Below, one piece after another: positions 26,567 to 35,484 of a stretch of 56,713 nt of DNA. The DNA comes from Oribacterium sp. KHPX15 (GTDB taxonomy: Bacteria > Bacillota > Clostridia > Lachnospirales > Lachnospiraceae): the NCBI RefSeq assembly GCF_900107835.1, contig NZ_FNRG01000027.1:1-56713 (forward strand), given 5' to 3'. The notes below the pieces were generated by a model. The model saw only the letters and a list, made by a program, of their open reading frames with translations, did not search any database and was not told the DNA's origin. The translations under genes were made by a program, and so were the position numbers. How positions within the stretch are numbered: position 1 is the first letter of the stretch; each line of letters opens with the position of its first letter.

Positions 26567-28189
26567 CTACCCTTCTATGAACTTTATTACTTCATCCGGA
26601 AGTTTCCACTGAATCTCAATATGCTTCGGATCATATATCAGAATCCTATCAATGAACACATCCACTATCTCTTTGGTCAGTTCCGTTTCCCCGGAATACT
26701 TCTTCATCGTACTGACAGCGTCCCGCACGCCATCATCGGCAGCCGCTTCACTCTCATGAAGCTTTGCGGTAACCTCTGCTATCTGCTGATCCAAACTTTC
26801 CGCCTTCCGGGACAGTTCCTGCCGTACTCTCAGGTAATCATCCTTTTCCAATTCTCCGGCCATAAACCTGTCAACATTAGCAAACCGCTCCGTTTCACAC
26901 TTCTTTTTATCTTTCTGAAGCTTTTCAAGTTTCTTGGCCAACTTCAGGTTTTCACTCTGTGTCTTATCTGTACGCTTCTTCAATTTCTTCGTGGCTCTTT
27001 CTGCCATATCCATAAGGTTCCTGATCGAATGCCAAACCATTTCATTCACATCTGCTTCCCGGCAGTATTTCTTGCAACACTGGCCGGCTTTCTGATGCTT
27101 TGCGTGAGGACAAAGGATATAGCTATATTCCCTGCCCTTTGCAACATATGCCCGGAAGTTCATAGACCTTCCGCAGGTTCCACAGATGGCTTTCCCGACA
27201 AGCGGACGTTCCTTACTGTAACACCTATCATCCTTCTTCGGATACTGCTTTCTGAATCTCTTCTGAACTTCCAGAAACTCTTCCTTCGTGACGATCCCCG
27301 GATGGCAATTCTCAACCATGATCTGCTCGTCCTCAGGTACCGAAACGGTATGTGAACTGCATGGTGCTATCGCCTCACGCTTATGTCCCACAACCACTCC
27401 ATAATAAACCTTGTTCTGCAGGATCTTATTCACAGAGTAAATATTCCAACAGCTCAACTTTGATGTATTGGCAAACTTCTTCGTTCCTGGATTCGTTCTC
27501 CGATAATATGCCGCCGGAGTATCATATCCCTTATCATTAAGCTGAGCAGCAATATCCACGGTCCTCATTCCATCCAGAGCGGCATCATATATCTCCCTGA
27601 CAACCTCAGCTGCCTCCGGATCTATCTCGATCCTGTACTTGTCATCCTTGCAGCGTCTGTAGCCATAAGGAACATGGCCGCCAATATAAAGGCCTCGCTT
27701 CATCTTGGCGCGTTTCGCGGTCATAACCTTTACTGAGAGATCCTTGCTGTAATAGTCATAAACGATATTCTTCATGACCACATCCAGACCACCGGTGGTA
27801 CCCTTGTAATCCAGACTGTCATAATGATCGTTGATGGAAATGAACCTTACGCCCATGAAGGGGAATATCCTTTCGAGATAATCCCCCAGTTCAATATAAT
27901 CACGCCCGAAGCGGGAAAAATCCTTCACTATGACGCAGTTGATCTTCCCCTTCTTTATCTGCTCTATCAGTTTTTCAAAGGATGGTCTGTCAAAGTTGGT
28001 GCCGGAGAAACCGTCATCAAAAAACTCATACTGCTCACAGTCTTTCAGTTCATCCTTTTCATTTACGAAGTTCTGGATCAGCGCCTTCTGGTGTGACACG
28101 CTCTCGCTTTCCGTCTTGCCTTCCTTCTTCATCAGATCCCGGTCAGCATCGGACAGGCGGATGTATTTTCCGATAACCCACTTACTCAT
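26567..28189 (-). CDS. Large serine recombinase, third of three
   Basis: 540 residues. The N-terminal resolvase domain has the catalytic Ser in YIRLSDAD (Ser13) and the later Arg-containing VIVKDFSRFGRDYIE. The recombinase and zinc-ribbon domains follow (CGTCGRSMNF and CPHAKH...CCKKYC), then a coiled coil (about 430-500). It joins or cuts att sites for phage integration or excision. The ATG overlaps the end of recombinase 2 by 8 bp, with GAGGGGG before it, so the two are translationally coupled. Confidence 0.93.
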   Translation of the reverse strand: MSKWVIGKYIRLSDADRDLMKKEGKTESESVSHQKALIQNFVNEKDELKDCEQYEFFDDGFSGTNFDRPSFEKLIEQIKKGKINCVIVKDFSRFGRDYIELGDYLERIFPFMGVRFISINDHYDSLDYKGTTGGLDVVMKNIVYDYYSKDLSVKVMTAKRAKMKRGLYIGGHVPYGYRRCKDDKYRIEIDPEAAEVVREIYDAALDGMRTVDIAAQLNDKGYDTPAAYYRRTNPGTKKFANTSKLSCWNIYSVNKILQNKVYYGVVVGHKREAIAPCSSHTVSVPEDEQIMVENCHPGIVTKEEFLEVQKRFRKQYPKKDDRCYSKERPLVGKAICGTCGRSMNFRAYVAKGREYSYILCPHAKHQKAGQCCKKYCREADVNEMVWHSIRNLMDMAERATKKLKKRTDKTQSENLKLAKKLEKLQKDKKKCETERFANVDRFMAGELEKDDYLRVRQELSRKAESLDQQIAEVTAKLHESEAAADDGVRDAVSTMKKYSGETELTKEIVDVFIDRILIYDPKHIEIQWKLPDEVIKFIEG

Positions 28190-29900
28190 CCGAATCCCCC
28201 TCCATCATTTCTCCGATAATCCGCTCCATGACCTTCTTCTGTTCTCCGAAATTCAGTTCTACCTCAACGCGCTTTTCCTCATAGATCTTCACTGTCTTGA
28301 TAAGATGCTTCACAAGTTCGGAATCAACCTCCGTCTTATCTTCAGCTTCACGCATGGCGGAAAGCCATTTGTTATCCAGTGTCAACACCCCATCCAGCTG
28401 TTTCCTCTTCGCCCTCGCCTCAGAAAGCCTCTTCCCAAGTTCTGCTGCCTCATCGTCATATTTCTGTTTAGCGAACCGGTATTCAGCCTCATCCAGAACG
28501 CCCTCCGTAAAGCTTTCAAACAAATGCTCCCGCCTGCCGTTCACCTTCTTCAGTTCCTGAGAGATATAATTGATCTGTCCAACATACTTATCGATCAGGC
28601 TTTTCTCCTTCATTGACCCTCGCATCTGTTTCAGCAGTTTTTCCTGATCAAGAGCCGCCGTTACCTGCCCCTGGATGACAGCACTCACAGCCGCTTCCAC
28701 ATCAGAGTATCGAATCATCCTCCTTGAACAGTTCCTGTATCCGCTGTCGAGATAACCGCCGCAGACATAATAGGAATGTGCCTGATCCATAGGAATGTGC
28801 TTTTGGTTCGCCTTTACAAACCTCATCCTCTTCCCACAATCACCGCAGTAAATCCTTCCCTTGAAATGATTTACGATCTGTTCTCTGAGAGGAGCATGCT
28901 TATCCATTTTTTCCTTCATTTCCTTTGCGCGTTCATCGAACAAAGCCTGTACCTTGTCATACAGTTCCCGGCTGACAATCGCCTCATGCGCATCCGGTAT
29001 TATTCTCCATTCATCAGGTTTTGCCCTATGGCACCTGATTCCCTGATATAAAGATTTCGGCATCCTCCCATATACCAAATCCCCTGTATATGTAGAGTTT
29101 TTCATGATGTCAATGATCGTCCTTCCATGCCAGATGGTATGCTTATATTTCTCCGCATGCCAGATACCCAGTTCAACCTTACGCTTTGCCGGCGTAACAG
29201 CGCCCATATCATTAAGCCGCCTGCAGATCTCGCTATGTGAAACTCCTGCTGCCTTCCATTCAAAGATCATTCTCACATACGGAGCAACTTTTTCATCCAC
29301 TTCATAGCGATATGCCCTGGTCTTTGACTTCACATAGCCATAAGGCGGAAATGCCGGCAGGTATTCGCCCTTTTCCTGCCTTGCCCTGAAGGATGTAATG
29401 ATCTTCCGCGAAATGTCCTTTGCGTACACATCATTCATCATATTCTTCAGCGGGATCATCAGCGCCCCTTCCGCATCATCAGAAGTCAGGCTGTCATACC
29501 CGTCAGTGATTGATATGAACCGCACACCCAGGAACGGAAAAATCTTTTCCAAATACTGTCCCGCTTCTATGTAGTCACGTCCGAAACGGCTCAGATCCTT
29601 TACCAGAATGCACTGAACTTTTCCGCCCTTAACATCCTCCATCATCCGCTGGAACTCAGGCCTGTCAAAGTGAGTACCTTTCTTCCCGTTATCCTCATAG
29701 ATATCGTAAAGCTTCAGATCCGGATGCTCGGCAATATACTCCTTGCAGATACTCGTCTGGTTCTCAATGGAGTCCCCGTCATCATCTTTTCCGCTGTTCT
29801 CAATGGAAAGCCTCACGTAAACCGCAGTTTTGTAATAGCTGTTCTCAATTACTGGCACTGCGACTGTTGTTTCAAGATTCTTTCTGCTTTTTCTTGCCAT
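28182..29900 (-). CDS. Large serine recombinase, second of three
   Basis: 572 residues. Catalytic Ser in YVRLSIEN (about residue 33), CILVKDLSRFGRDYIE, the zinc-ribbon CGDCGKRMRF, then a C-terminal coiled coil. It is only moderately similar to its two neighbours, so this is an old gene family set rather than a recent duplication. ATG 29900 follows GGAGG and lies 10 bp after recombinase 1. Three tandem recombinases of this type occur in several Clostridia phages and conjugative elements, where all may be needed for integration or excision. Confidence 0.93.
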   Translation of the reverse strand: MARKSRKNLETTVAVPVIENSYYKTAVYVRLSIENSGKDDDGDSIENQTSICKEYIAEHPDLKLYDIYEDNGKKGTHFDRPEFQRMMEDVKGGKVQCILVKDLSRFGRDYIEAGQYLEKIFPFLGVRFISITDGYDSLTSDDAEGALMIPLKNMMNDVYAKDISRKIITSFRARQEKGEYLPAFPPYGYVKSKTRAYRYEVDEKVAPYVRMIFEWKAAGVSHSEICRRLNDMGAVTPAKRKVELGIWHAEKYKHTIWHGRTIIDIMKNSTYTGDLVYGRMPKSLYQGIRCHRAKPDEWRIIPDAHEAIVSRELYDKVQALFDERAKEMKEKMDKHAPLREQIVNHFKGRIYCGDCGKRMRFVKANQKHIPMDQAHSYYVCGGYLDSGYRNCSRRMIRYSDVEAAVSAVIQGQVTAALDQEKLLKQMRGSMKEKSLIDKYVGQINYISQELKKVNGRREHLFESFTEGVLDEAEYRFAKQKYDDEAAELGKRLSEARAKRKQLDGVLTLDNKWLSAMREAEDKTEVDSELVKHLIKTVKIYEEKRVEVELNFGEQKKVMERIIGEMMEGDSDE

Positions 29901-29910
29901 GCCGCACCTC

Positions 29911-31533
29911 CTACACCGCCTGACTGCCGTAATCTTCCAGCACCTTTACAACCTTTTCCGCTTCATCAGCGTGGCGAAATACAACCTCAGCCCTGCCACC
30001 TTCAAACACATTGATCTGTCTGATCAGATCCACAACCATGCTTCTGTTCACGGAAGTAATGCTCCGGTACTTTTTGAATGTTTCCATCCATGAAAGAGAA
30101 TCCCGGTTCCTGCTGACTGCCTGTTCCCTTTCATCTTCAATCGCCCGGATAGCAGCCTCCGCTTCCGCAATCTTCGCAGCATAGCTTTTCTTGAACAGGA
30201 AATATTCATCCTGCCCGATCAGGCCTTCCTGCAGGTTCTCATACAGTTTCAGTTTGAAGGACTTGTTTCTCTCAATTTCCTCCTTCAGCCTGACCACCTG
30301 CGCATCATAATTAAAAACATTGGCCTGCTTCTCCGGAAGGGAATCCACTATATCAAGCATCTTCTCCATTTCACAGACAGAATCAATCTGCTTTGACACC
30401 ATCTGCAGAACCACATCCGTAAGCTTTTCTTCCGATATGGAATGCGTACTGCATCCTTTTCCGGCTTTCCTCGTGGAACAGATGAAATAGGAATATGCCT
30501 TGCCGTCGGAATTATAGGATTTTCTGACCATGTTCTGACCGCAATCAGCACATTTTACAAAGCCGGAAAGCGGATATACCACATCTTCTTCCGGAGCAAT
30601 GCGGATATCTTTCGCAAGGATCATCTGCACAGAGTCAAACATATCCCTATCAATAATCACTGGAATAACTCCCTCAACCCGGATCCAATCTGCTTCATCC
30701 CTTGGCATTATCTTTTTGATCTTATAATTCGGTGTGCCGACTTTGCCCTGTACTAAAACGCCGGTATATATCTCGTTGGTCAGTATCCTTGTCACTGTCT
30801 TGGACGACCACAATGCTTTCTTGTGTACCCTGAAGTTCGTCTGAACCTTCATTCCAAGAGAAAGCTTATATTCCATCGGGCATAACACGCCCTGCATGTT
30901 CAGCTTATTTGCAATACGCCCCTGGCTCATTCCCTGTATCTTCCATTTGAAGATTGCCCGGACGATCTCTGACGCATACGTATCCACTACAAGCTTATTG
31001 TGATCTTCTTCATCCTTCAGATACCCATATGCGGCAAATGCGCCTATGAACTGTCCCTTTTTCCTCTTGATCTCCAACTGCGACCTGATCTTTACCGAAA
31101 TATCTTTGCAGTATGCGTCATTGATCAGGTTCTTGAACGGAATGATCAGAGAATCCGACTGATTCCTGTCCAGACTGTCATAATTGTCATTGATTGCAAT
31201 AAAACGCACACCGAGAAATGGAAATACCCTCTCGATGTAATTGCCTGCTTCTATATAGTTTCTTCCAAAACGGGAAAGGTCTTTGACCACCACGCAGTTT
31301 ATCTTCCCGGAACGGATGTCTTCCATCATTTCCTGAAATGCCGGTCTGTCAAAGTTGACGCCGGAATATCCATCATCGGTTTTCTCCGAAACAGCATGGA
31401 TCTCCGGATGTTTTGACAGAAAATCCCTGATAAGGGCTTTCTGGTTGATAATGCTGTCGCTCTCCAGCTTATCGCCATCATCACGCGACAGTCTTGCGTA
31501 AATGCACGCATTGTAAGAATTGATTTTACTCAT
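29911..31533 (-). CDS. Large serine recombinase, first of three
   Basis: 540 residues from ATG 31533, which AAGGAG precedes by 8 bases; an earlier in-frame start has no site. Catalytic Ser in YARLSRDD (about residue 16), CVVVKDLSRFGRNYIE, zinc-ribbon CADCGQNM with a matching pair further on, and a C-terminal helical region. First gene of the three-recombinase operon. Its promoter should lie between this gene and the DUF6870-like gene. Confidence 0.93.
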   Translation of the reverse strand: MSKINSYNACIYARLSRDDGDKLESDSIINQKALIRDFLSKHPEIHAVSEKTDDGYSGVNFDRPAFQEMMEDIRSGKINCVVVKDLSRFGRNYIEAGNYIERVFPFLGVRFIAINDNYDSLDRNQSDSLIIPFKNLINDAYCKDISVKIRSQLEIKRKKGQFIGAFAAYGYLKDEEDHNKLVVDTYASEIVRAIFKWKIQGMSQGRIANKLNMQGVLCPMEYKLSLGMKVQTNFRVHKKALWSSKTVTRILTNEIYTGVLVQGKVGTPNYKIKKIMPRDEADWIRVEGVIPVIIDRDMFDSVQMILAKDIRIAPEEDVVYPLSGFVKCADCGQNMVRKSYNSDGKAYSYFICSTRKAGKGCSTHSISEEKLTDVVLQMVSKQIDSVCEMEKMLDIVDSLPEKQANVFNYDAQVVRLKEEIERNKSFKLKLYENLQEGLIGQDEYFLFKKSYAAKIAEAEAAIRAIEDEREQAVSRNRDSLSWMETFKKYRSITSVNRSMVVDLIRQINVFEGGRAEVVFRHADEAEKVVKVLEDYGSQAV

Positions 31534-31678
31534 ATTGGCAGCTCCTTTCGACTTGATCGCTCTTGCCGAAACAGCCGCCTGTAACATGACCGCTCATCCC
31601 CAGTCACAATTTAGTTCGACCTGAGCCTATATTACCGTGCTTTTTCCAAACTTTCCATGACGTTCTGACGGATGGCGG

Positions 31679-31921
31679 TCATCGGTTCCTGAGATAGTGT
31701 TCCATCCTGTCCTCCAGCGTTTCATCCGTATCGGAGAAGGTAGCCTTTACAATGATGTCACCGCATTTATAGACATACGGATTCTTGATCTGCCGGATAA
31801 AACTCTTAATCCGCTCTTCCTTCGGCAGCGTCCTGTCTATATGCACATCCCTGATATCCACAAGCGTTTCCGGATCCACGGTTCTTATATCCACGGCTTT
31901 CATTTCTTCCAAAGTCATCAT
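31679..31921 (-). CDS. Small DUF6870-like protein
   Basis: 80 residues with the sequence type of a small family seen in Clostridia phages and integrative elements (DIRDVHIDRTLPKEERIKSF, then IKNPYVYKCGDIIVK). No membrane segment or known catalytic motif is present. It lies between endolysin and recombinases, the usual place for it. Its function is unknown. Confidence 0.65.
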   Translation of the reverse strand: MMTLEEMKAVDIRTVDPETLVDIRDVHIDRTLPKEERIKSFIRQIKNPYVYKCGDIIVKATFSDTDETLEDRMEHYLRNR

Positions 31922-31999
31922 TTATTTGCCCGTCCTTTCTGAGGACTCTTTCCTCAAGTCACAGGCAACGAAAATGACCCGAATTTTACCCTCCAACGA

Positions 32000-32044
32000 A
32001 AAAAAGCCTGCGAACATCAGGATTTCTCCCAACACCCGCAGGCT
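32000..32044 (-). terminator. Terminator after the endolysin
   Basis: AGCCTGCG (32005-32012) and CGCAGGCT (32037-32044) are perfect arms; the minus strand continues in a T run. It ends the tail-lysis transcript and separates it from the integration module. Confidence 0.85.
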
Positions 32045-32066
32045 CAATAACGATTCGTTATTCAGT

Positions 32067-33557
32067 TTACAATCGCCGACAGAAGTCAAGGCTCAGCCAG
32101 CCTATTCCGCTTTTCAGCTTCCCCCACATGGAAGCACCTGCTCCTTCTGATACCGCCACTATGGTATAAACACCCGGAGGACAGAACTGGACACGGCTGT
32201 GATTGACTCCAGGACCCGTTCGTATATTCAGATCCGAAATACTGACCTTCACCAGGAACGGCACCTTCACCTCAGGTTCTGCCGCCTTCGGCTGATACAC
32301 CACCTTGCCATCCGCATCGAACACCTTGTATCCCGGATTCTGATCCGCGCACTTCTTCGCATTGTCCAGAATCTTATAGGCTCCTTTCTGGCTCTTGGCA
32401 TCCGTCCAGGACTTCCTGACGCGGTACCAGCGGATCACTTCACCGCCGGTGTCCTTAGCATCATACTGAGTCAGGTTCCACTTCTCAATAATGGATATCA
32501 GTTTCTCCACATAGGTCAGGCTTGTCGCATATCCGCCGTCCTTGATTATCTGCACAGCCTTCTTATAATCCGTGCACCCCTTCAGGCCTGCATATCTCAG
32601 CTTACTGCCGTTCTTCGCTCCAAGCAGGTATGCGGAATGATCCGCAATGGAATCCTCAATACAGGGATACTTCCGGAAATCAGCCGTGATCGTGACCAAG
32701 CTGCCGTCATGATTCTGTTCCTGCGTCTTCTTCGTGTACTTGCTCTTGCCGTCCCAGCTGGATCCGCTCCAGCTATTCCCTGACAGACTGCACTTCATCC
32801 CGAAGATATTGTTGGCGTTCTGAGCCAGCTCACTCTTTCCATACCCGGATTCCAGAATGAACTGAGCCAGCGATACCGATGCCAGGATACCGCTCTTCTT
32901 CTGATCCGCAGTGAAGAGTGCACCGACCTTCTTGATCGCATCCGCCTCAGACAGGTTCTTCAGTGCAGATGCCTGAATCCCCTTTGCAGTCGAACCGCCA
33001 CCGGAATCAGAGGAACCCTGCAGCGCCTTCGTTACCTTCTCAGCCAGATCTCCCATTCGTGCATACATCCAGTTTCCCGGACAGGACTTATTTGCAAACC
33101 ACCTGTGAACGGTCAGGATCATCTCCCCGCTCTTTGGAGAATAGTTCAGCGTTTTATCCTTATCCCCGAACCAGATCAGCTTGTTCTTGCCGTTGCGCTT
33201 GCAGATATCGATGCAAAGCTTGATCAAAGTCTGATACACAACATCCCTGAAAGCATACGGCTCCGTGGTATCGGAAGCGCACTCTATCGTGATCGCCCTC
33301 TGGTCATTAGCATTACTGGAAGTACACCAGGAACGATTCTTCTCTTCCACATACAGAGCCACCCTACCGTCCCGGTCGATGCCGTAGTTGCTGGATGCCT
33401 GCGTAGACTGCTTCTCAAACCATTCCCCCAGGCCTTCCGCTGTACACTGGCCAACAACACAATGCGGCGTAATCCGATCAATACTGTGCGTCCTCTGCCC
33501 GGAGTGGTTCGGAGAAAGCTTCTTATAAACCACCATAGAACTGTTCGTGTAAGCCAT
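32067..33557 (-). CDS. Phage endolysin: amidase, glucosaminidase and SH3-like domains
   Basis: 496 residues. Residues 1-170 form an N-acetylmuramoyl-L-alanine amidase of the PGRP/amidase-2 type (HCVVGQCTAEGLGEWF, NYGIDRDGRVALYVE, AITIECASD). Residues about 205-350 form a glucosaminidase domain (SVSLAQFILESGYGKSELA, NNIFGMKC). A linker follows, then an SH3-like wall-binding domain with SDLNIRTGPGVNHSRV and WLSLDFCRR. Two catalytic activities on one chain cut both the glycan strand and the stem peptide. It starts in TAATG, overlapping the holin stop by 1 base. Confidence 0.92.
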   Translation of the reverse strand: MAYTNSSMVVYKKLSPNHSGQRTHSIDRITPHCVVGQCTAEGLGEWFEKQSTQASSNYGIDRDGRVALYVEEKNRSWCTSSNANDQRAITIECASDTTEPYAFRDVVYQTLIKLCIDICKRNGKNKLIWFGDKDKTLNYSPKSGEMILTVHRWFANKSCPGNWMYARMGDLAEKVTKALQGSSDSGGGSTAKGIQASALKNLSEADAIKKVGALFTADQKKSGILASVSLAQFILESGYGKSELAQNANNIFGMKCSLSGNSWSGSSWDGKSKYTKKTQEQNHDGSLVTITADFRKYPCIEDSIADHSAYLLGAKNGSKLRYAGLKGCTDYKKAVQIIKDGGYATSLTYVEKLISIIEKWNLTQYDAKDTGGEVIRWYRVRKSWTDAKSQKGAYKILDNAKKCADQNPGYKVFDADGKVVYQPKAAEPEVKVPFLVKVSISDLNIRTGPGVNHSRVQFCPPGVYTIVAVSEGAGASMWGKLKSGIGWLSLDFCRRL

Positions 33558-33988
33558 TATTCCTCACCATCCTTCTTATCCTTTTCCTTCTCGCTCCGGT
33601 CATGCAGCTGCTCCAGCACCTTGTGAAGCTTTCCCGGAATCGGAAGTCCCAGATACGCCGCATTCTCTACAAGGCTCAGACCTTCATTGGAAATGTAGAA
33701 GAAAACGATAGCGGTTCTGAGCACACCGGCTTCTCCGAAAATGTGAGTATCCAGCAGATGTCCGATGCCTACCATCGCAAAGATCAGAACTTTCCTGCAG
33801 ATCCCCTTGAAGCCCACAGCGCTCGACAGCTTCTTATCCGCCACTGCACACATGACCCCTGTGATGTAATCCAGTACCACAAAAGCCAGAAGTGCATAGA
33901 GCAGGCCGTCATTTCCGCCCAGGAAATAGCCAAGCCAGCCACCTACCGCCGCAAAGATTGCCTGAATCACATTCCAAAACTCTTTCAT
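33557..33988 (-). CDS. Phage holin (toxin-secretion/holin family)
   Basis: 143 residues from ATG 33988, preceded by AAGGAGGG. Hydrophobic segments cover about 7-25, 30-50 and 65-85; the tail is charged (EKEKDKKDGEE). LLAFVVLDYITGVMCA and SSAVGFKGICRKVLIFAMVG are typical of the phi-LC3/TcdE-like holin family (phage_holin_4). It forms pores that release the endolysin, and its stop overlaps the endolysin start. Confidence 0.9.
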   Translation of the reverse strand: MKEFWNVIQAIFAAVGGWLGYFLGGNDGLLYALLAFVVLDYITGVMCAVADKKLSSAVGFKGICRKVLIFAMVGIGHLLDTHIFGEAGVLRTAIVFFYISNEGLSLVENAAYLGLPIPGKLHKVLEQLHDRSEKEKDKKDGEE

Positions 33989-34008
33989 CGCAAATCCCTC
34001 CTTCGCAT

Positions 34009-34043
34009 AAAAATAGGCGGCTCCCATTCCGGGATAACCGCCT
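34009..34043 (-). terminator. Terminator between tail gene and holin
   Basis: AGGCGG and CCGCCT arms with an inner TCCC/GGGA pairing are followed by TATTTTT on the minus strand. Some read-through would be needed to express the lysis genes, or they have their own promoter. Confidence 0.6.
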
Positions 34044-34070
34044 TAACAACACTGTTCATTTATCCAACCC

Positions 34071-35474
34071 TTACGTCACCGTCTGCTCCGTCAACGTATA
34101 AGTGATCTTCATCGTCTTATCCGCATTCTTCACCACCGCCTGACTCAGATTGCAGATGGTAGCCAGATACGGAGTCAGGATCCATGTGTACCTGTACTGG
34201 TTCAGATAAGCGCCGCCCCAGGCAAATACATATTCCTTATACCGGAAGAACGGTGTGGAAACATTCCCACAGCGCTCCCCGGCAAATGTAGCGATCACGT
34301 TATCATTCACATCAATCTCAAAATCATAAGCTACAATAATGTCATTGATGATGGACATGCAGCAATCACAGCTTCCTGTCTCACCTATGCACTTCATGGT
34401 CGATGTGAATCCCAGGCTGATCAGCGTCACATCCGTACTGTTGGAGATATTGATCTTGTAAACGCCGGTCTTGTCATAAGTCGGCACATACAGATATCCG
34501 TTTCTCACAACCGCGCTTCTGTTCCCGGAGGGATAACTCGATCCTTCCTTGAAGCTTCCCATCGTCATCAGCGTTGCATTGGAAAGCGTCCACTGACCTT
34601 CTGTAAATGTATAATCGCTCTTCCTGATCTTTATCCAGAGAACCGTTGCACTTCTGGATGAATTGCCCTGATTGGCAAATCCATACCAGTACCCATCGCC
34701 GCCATCCATGAAAATTCCATACGGAGTATAGCTTCCGTAGAAATGGAAAGTACTGCACTGGAGAACCGTCGTATCCTCCAAAGTCAGCGTAGAATCATCC
34801 AGCTTCTCATTCAGGCCGATATCAAATACCGGGATCCGGTACCGCTTAATCGTTACGGTATTGCTCGCATATCCCAGGGAATAAAGCTTCGCATTCTCAA
34901 AATCCACAGTCACCGTCCTGAACAGATCGTTGATGAATCCATCCCCGTCATCCAGGCTGACCTTCTTGATTTGAAGCAGCGTGGTATCCACCGCTACTTC
35001 GGATCCGTAGGCATTCGCCCCACCATGCTTGGAAGTAAGTCCAACCGCTGCAATCGTGCCGTTTCCCTGCGAAGGTGTGAACTCCCAGACAAACTTGAAT
35101 CCATCCGACAGCTTCATGCTCTCTGTCAGATTCATGCTGCCCCTTTTCGTGTTCGCCGTGGCATTGACATCATTACTGGCATAAGCCACCGGCAGATTCG
35201 TTGACGGCAAATAAAGGTTATCTGCTTGCTCCGTAATGGAACTTGGAAAAAGAAGGATGCCGCCGATCATATTCGGACAGATCGGAAGCAACTCCTGATT
35301 CCATGTCAAGGAATCATCATATTGTCCGCCGGCTTTATACATGACACCCATCGGATTTACTCCCAGAATGTCATTGACGGCATTGGTGACCATATTGGTC
35401 TCCGATACCGTCTCAATCGTTCCTGTATTCTGGTCTTCCAGCTCAATAACCAGATTTCCTGTATATCTCTTCAT
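34071..35474 (-). CDS. Phage tail or receptor-binding protein
   Basis: 467 residues from ATG 35474, preceded by AAGGAGG. No known catalytic motif is present. The protein is beta-rich (many VTIKRYRIPV-like and FYGSYTPYG-like segments) with scattered Gly, as expected for a tail-fibre or baseplate-adhesin protein. It lies 10 bp behind the tail protein and before the holin, the usual place of a fibre protein in Firmicutes siphophages. The exact class cannot be named. Confidence 0.65.
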   Translation of the reverse strand: MKRYTGNLVIELEDQNTGTIETVSETNMVTNAVNDILGVNPMGVMYKAGGQYDDSLTWNQELLPICPNMIGGILLFPSSITEQADNLYLPSTNLPVAYASNDVNATANTKRGSMNLTESMKLSDGFKFVWEFTPSQGNGTIAAVGLTSKHGGANAYGSEVAVDTTLLQIKKVSLDDGDGFINDLFRTVTVDFENAKLYSLGYASNTVTIKRYRIPVFDIGLNEKLDDSTLTLEDTTVLQCSTFHFYGSYTPYGIFMDGGDGYWYGFANQGNSSRSATVLWIKIRKSDYTFTEGQWTLSNATLMTMGSFKEGSSYPSGNRSAVVRNGYLYVPTYDKTGVYKINISNSTDVTLISLGFTSTMKCIGETGSCDCCMSIINDIIVAYDFEIDVNDNVIATFAGERCGNVSTPFFRYKEYVFAWGGAYLNQYRYTWILTPYLATICNLSQAVVKNADKTMKITYTLTEQTVT

Positions 35475-35484
35475 CGCAACCTCC

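Noticed and set aside
26621-27355. 244-codon + strand frame inside recombinase 3
   Set aside because: Shadow of the recombinase; Phe/His/Leu-rich sequence and no known motif.
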